A stretch of 64,000 bases of DNA from UBA2965 sp036526135 (lineage in GTDB: Bacteria > Pseudomonadota > Gammaproteobacteria > Pseudomonadales > Azotimanducaceae), in assembly GCA_036526135.1 (NCBI GenBank), contig DATCZA010000001.1:1-64000 (forward strand), given 5' to 3'. The translations under genes were made by a program, and so were the position numbers. The notes beneath the pieces are model-generated. The model made no database searches, was not told where the DNA came from, and saw only the letters and a program-made list of their open reading frames with translations. Position 1 is the first letter of the stretch; each line of letters starts with the position of its first letter. This document shows positions 61,137 through 64,000 of this stretch, one piece after another.

Positions 61137-62079
61137 GCGTGGCGAGGAAGTCCCACACGGCATCGGCACCCAGCCCGGCGATGTGGTCTCCCAGGCGACG
61201 GCGCCAGTAGATCTCGTTGCCGAACTCCTCGCGCCAGGCCCAGACGCGGCGGGTGAAATGGTGCAGCTGATGCTCGTGGGTGAAGCCCATGGCGCCGTGA
61301 ATCTGATGGGCGCTTTCCGCGCAAACGCCGGCAGCCTCGCCGACCCTGGACTTGGCGGCGGCAACCTCGAACTCGAAACGCTCACCGCCCAGGGCATCCA
61401 CGGCGGCGTCGGCGATGCGCACCGCGGCGGCTACCTCGGCCGCCATGACAGCCAGATTGTGCTGAATGGCCTGAAAGCGCGCGATGGGGCGACCGAACTG
61501 CTCCCGTTCGTTGGCATACCGCAGGGTAAGCTCGAGTATCCGTTCCAGCGCCCCCGCCATCTGGGCCACGCGGGCAAGGGCCAGGAGCTCGAGGCCGGGT
61601 TCGTTGCTGCCAAGCGGCAAGGCTGCGGTCAGGGCGAGCACGTCCCGAGCTTCGCCGGCCAGGTTGCTGCCCGTAGAGTCGACCTGCGTCACCTCCAGCA
61701 CGGACGGGGGTCCGCCCGAGGGGTCCAGCGCGATCACGGCGTCCGCCCGGCGGCCCCAGGGCACGTCTCTCACCACGTCCCCGTCCACGAGCCCCACCGA
61801 CACCAGACGATCGGCACTGCCCAGCCACCGATTGCCCAGCATGATCTCGGCCAGCGGCAGCGGCGCGGCGTGACGGCCCGCCACCTTGAGCACGGCGAAA
61901 GCATCTCCGAGCTCGAAGCCGCTGTCTGCCGTCGCAAGCTCGGCAAAGCCGTTCTCCTTGAGCACGGCCCAGAGGTCGCCGGGAAACTCTCCTTCCTGTG
62001 CCCCGTCCAGCAGGGCCTTGGTGCAGTGATCGGCGAAGATCCTTTCCGCGCTGTCCGTGAGCATCTGACGCGTGCTCAT
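61129..62079 (-). CDS. acyl-CoA dehydrogenase, small subunit of a heteromeric pair
   Basis: A 316-residue short ACAD. The middle beta domain is almost gone and there is no substrate-binding loop of the TEPxAGSD type. The C-terminal domain is kept, with REQFGRPIARFQAIQHNLAVM and QIHGAMGFTHEHQLHHFTRRVWAW. It does not have the C-terminal GxSE segment. Its ATG overlaps the stop of the large subunit gene (TGATG). This fits alpha2-beta2 ACADs, where each half contributes part of the FAD and catalytic site. Confidence 0.88.
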   Translation of the reverse strand: MSTRQMLTDSAERIFADHCTKALLDGAQEGEFPGDLWAVLKENGFAELATADSGFELGDAFAVLKVAGRHAAPLPLAEIMLGNRWLGSADRLVSVGLVDGDVVRDVPWGRRADAVIALDPSGGPPSVLEVTQVDSTGSNLAGEARDVLALTAALPLGSNEPGLELLALARVAQMAGALERILELTLRYANEREQFGRPIARFQAIQHNLAVMAAEVAAAVRIADAAVDALGGERFEFEVAAAKSRVGEAAGVCAESAHQIHGAMGFTHEHQLHHFTRRVWAWREEFGNEIYWRRRLGDHIAGLGADAVWDFLATRG

Positions 62080-63206
62080 CAGCGCAGCCCCAGCCCGCGG
62101 GCAATCACGCCCCGAAGAATTTCCCGCGTCCCGCCGCGGATGGTGAACGAGGGCGACCCGAGCAGCGTATCCGTAAACGTCGAGCGGAACGAACGCAGCC
62201 GCTCTTCGTCGCCGCTCAGACCGTCCGGAGCCGCGAGCCGCGCGATCTCCGGAAGAAGCTTCTCGAAGTTGTTGCCCAGCTCCTTGACCAAAGCAGCTTC
62301 CACCTGGGGGCTCTTGCCCGCTTCGAGCATGCCGGCCACGGAGATGGACATGCGCCGCAGCGCCATCAGATGCGAAGCGATGCGGCCAATGGCGTCAGCT
62401 TCGTGAGGAAGCGGATCTTTACCCACGGCCCTGACCAGCTCCACGAATACGCGGAAACTCGACAGGAACCGTTCCGGACCCGCCCGCTCGTAGGCGAGCT
62501 CGCTCGTGACCTGCTCCCAGCCGTTGCCGGGCTCGCCGACCAGACGGTCCTCAGGAATCAGAACGTCTTCGAAGACCACCTCGTTGAAGTCCTCGTGCCC
62601 GGCGATGTTCTTGATCGGACGGATCTGCGCCCCGTCGTCGTGCAGATCGATGATCACCTGGGAGAGACCGGCATGACGGTTCTCAGAGGGAGGCTCGGTG
62701 CGAACCAGCGCGATCATGTAGTTGTTGCGATGCGCGTCCGTGGACCACAGCTTCGTCCCGTTGACGACCCAACCATCCGCGACCTTGCTGGCCGTGGTCC
62801 GCACGGAGGCGAGGTCAGATCCCGAGTTCGGCTCGCTCATGCCGATGGAGAAGTAGCTTTCGCCCCGGGTGATCGGCGGGATGTACTTCTCACGCTGGGC
62901 CTCGGTTCCGAAGCGCAGCAGCAGCGGTCCGCTCTGACGGTCCGCGATCCAGTGCGCGCCCACCGGGGCGCCCGCGCTCAAGAGTTCCTCGGTGACCACG
63001 TAGCGCTCGAAAAACGTTCTCTCCCCGCCGCCGTAGGCCTTGGGCCAGGCCATGCCGATCCAACCCTTCGCACCCAGCTTCCGGGAAAATTCAGGGTCGT
63101 GACCGGAACCGAAATCCGAGTTTCGGCGCGTAAGGTGCGAATGCTCGCTGTCGAGAAACGAGCGCACCTCGCTGCGCAGCGCCACCGTTTCCTCGGGCAG
63201 CTCCAT
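62079..63206 (-). CDS. acyl-CoA dehydrogenase, large subunit of a heteromeric pair
   Basis: A 375-residue ACAD (GTG at 63224 would add six residues). It has GWIGMAWPKAYGGGERTF, the substrate/FAD loop MSEPNSGSDLASVRTTA, WVVNGTKLWSTDAHRNNYM, and the C-terminal SFTIRGGTREILRGVIARGLGL. It complements the coupled small subunit. Pairs like this are known from steroid and branched side-chain beta-oxidation. Upstream lies a 238-bp divergent region. Confidence 0.9.
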   Translation of the reverse strand: MELPEETVALRSEVRSFLDSEHSHLTRRNSDFGSGHDPEFSRKLGAKGWIGMAWPKAYGGGERTFFERYVVTEELLSAGAPVGAHWIADRQSGPLLLRFGTEAQREKYIPPITRGESYFSIGMSEPNSGSDLASVRTTASKVADGWVVNGTKLWSTDAHRNNYMIALVRTEPPSENRHAGLSQVIIDLHDDGAQIRPIKNIAGHEDFNEVVFEDVLIPEDRLVGEPGNGWEQVTSELAYERAGPERFLSSFRVFVELVRAVGKDPLPHEADAIGRIASHLMALRRMSISVAGMLEAGKSPQVEAALVKELGNNFEKLLPEIARLAAPDGLSGDEERLRSFRSTFTDTLLGSPSFTIRGGTREILRGVIARGLGLR

Positions 63207-63298
63207 GGAGTCGAATTGCAACACCGGGAATCGTCCAATGCAGATAAGGCGTCGCTAAATTACTGACAGCCCAGGTTCATTGCAAACCGCTCGCCTCG

Positions 63299-63327
63299 TT
63301 GTCGGGCAATTTCGCGTTGCCTACACT
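63299..63327 (+). promoter_or_regulatory. candidate sigma-70 promoter
   Basis: TTGTCG (63299-63304) and TACACT (63322-63327) with exact 17-bp spacing, each matching four of six consensus positions, upstream of the gene starting at 63445. Confidence 0.35.
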
Positions 63328-63444
63328 AGCGACATCGATTCCGCAGCTGAAAAATCCGATGACGTCGATCCCCAAACGAGAGCAGAGCTCGAATAGACCT
63401 ACCCCGGGCGAACGCGCGCTCAACCGGCGGCGACCGCCGGCAGC

Positions 63445-63849
63445 ATGAGGAAAGAGGATCTGCAGGCCGCCTTCGGACCGGTGCTCGATGAGGTCGCTGA
63501 GCGTTCCCAGGTAGCCGACGCTTTCCTGGACAAGGATCTCTACAGGATCTACATCGCCACGCTATGGGCCAACGTCGTCCTCGACCCCTCGGACGTCGGC
63601 ATCGGCGAGGCAGACCTGGAAACCGTCCATGATCTGGTGAACGAGCAGATCGGCGACGTGCTCGGCAGCGGCACCGACATCCGCGAGTGTTTCCGGTTCG
63701 TCAACAGCAAGGCCGGAGAGCGCGCCATGGGCGCGGCCAAGCTGACCCAGCGCCACAAGGAGCTGCTGCTGTACTTCTCGTCCATGATTCTCGATCCGGA
63801 CGGTCACCGCCGCTGGATGGAGAACGTCAGGAACCGTCTAGAACGCTGA
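63445..63849 (+). CDS. small protein of unknown function
   Basis: A 134-residue, largely helical soluble protein (LYRIYIATLWANVVLDPSDVG; VHDLVNEQIGDVLGSG; RHKELLLYFSSMILDPDGHRRW). No family was recognised. ATG at 63445 is preceded by CGCCGGCAGC, not a strong site. Its 3' end overlaps the convergent YjbQ-family gene by 23 bp. Confidence 0.65.
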   Translation: MRKEDLQAAFGPVLDEVAERSQVADAFLDKDLYRIYIATLWANVVLDPSDVGIGEADLETVHDLVNEQIGDVLGSGTDIRECFRFVNSKAGERAMGAAKLTQRHKELLLYFSSMILDPDGHRRWMENVRNRLER

Positions 63850-64000
63850 CGATGATCTCGCGCCGGTCATGGTGGTGCCGGTGCTCCCAGAGAAACACGC
63901 CCTGCCAGGTCCCCAACAGCATGGCACCATCCTGGACCGGAATTGACAAGCTAGTAGCGGTGAGTGCCGATTTGATGTGGGCGGGCATGTCGTCCGGTCC
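63827..64000 (-). CDS. YjbQ (UPF0047) family protein, truncated by window edge
   Basis: The last 57 residues are visible. SALTATSLSIPVQDGAMLLG followed by TWQGVFLWEHRHHHDRREIIV is the conserved end of the YjbQ/UPF0047 family, small beta-rich proteins with reported thiamine phosphate synthase activity. The 5' part lies outside the window. Confidence 0.9.
   Translation of the reverse strand, partial: GPDDMPAHIKSALTATSLSIPVQDGAMLLGTWQGVFLWEHRHHHDRREIIVSVLDGS

Noticed and set aside
1..64000. CRISPR array or insertion sequence
   Set aside because: No evenly spaced direct repeats and no transposase-like protein were found on reading both strands.

Overview
The window is GC-rich chromosomal DNA from a member of the Proteobacteria, most likely a gammaproteobacterium. 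Supporting this are a glutaminyl-tRNA synthetase gene, a perfect match to the enterobacterial-type LexA operator, and a Wza-type polysaccharide export lipoprotein. Coding density is high. Nearly all genes are intact, and I saw no transposase, integrase, phage gene or CRISPR array. The genus cannot be read from the sequence.

The dominant theme is acyl-CoA catabolism. There are eight acyl-CoA dehydrogenase genes (one cut by the left edge), two crotonases, two class III CoA-transferases, an HMG-CoA-lyase-type enzyme, two or three thioesterase/MaoC hot-dog types, several dehydrogenases and a likely ETF-beta lysine methyltransferase. Region by region: 1-3812 holds an ACAD pair, an SDR, a parvulin-type isomerase and a HupE-like membrane protein. 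3845-15549 mixes a GtrA protein, thioesterase, secreted phosphoesterase, ACADs, methyltransferase, crotonase, DUF169 protein, a possible ferritin-like protein and an amidohydrolase overlapping a small GIY-YIG-like gene. 15685-20295 carries a phospholipase-D lipoprotein and a FAH / Zn-alcohol dehydrogenase / PdxA-type run. 20317-23453 holds a perfect LexA box, a small CxxC protein, RibB with a degenerate RibA domain, a CoA-transferase and tRNA-Arg(UCG).

From 23501 to 27728 there are a D-aminoacylase-type hydrolase, an alpha/beta hydrolase overlapping a PlsC-type acyltransferase, and a sucrase/ferredoxin-like protein. A tight five-gene operon at 27894-32327 (MmgE/PrpD, two MaoC proteins, CitE-type lyase, ACAD) looks like a dicarboxylyl-CoA hydratase/lyase pathway. 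It is followed by a MoxR ATPase / VWA pair and an ACAD/crotonase divergent pair. The segment 38305-45398 is a cell-envelope block: Wza-like exporter, outer-membrane barrel and two lipoproteins built from the same cysteine-paired Ig-like module.

From 45808 to the end come a CinA-N protein, a catalytically unusual SDR, a YheT-like hydrolase, the CoA-transferase/HMG-CoA lyase pair, GlnS, a transglutaminase-like protein, TesB, a heterodimeric ABC exporter, a flavoprotein dehydrogenase, a DUF523-DUF1722 protein coupled to a two-gene heteromeric ACAD, a small unknown protein and a truncated YjbQ gene.

The most striking unexplained signals are two. First, a 20-codon leader peptide with a strong ribosome-binding site and a chain of mutually exclusive RNA helices lies upstream of the heterodimeric ABC exporter (54716-54941), a layout reminiscent of bmrBCD-type ribosome-mediated attenuation. 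Second, a textbook LexA operator (20317-20336) sits between two genes that are not known SOS genes. No recognisable DNA-binding transcription factor is encoded in the 64 kb.
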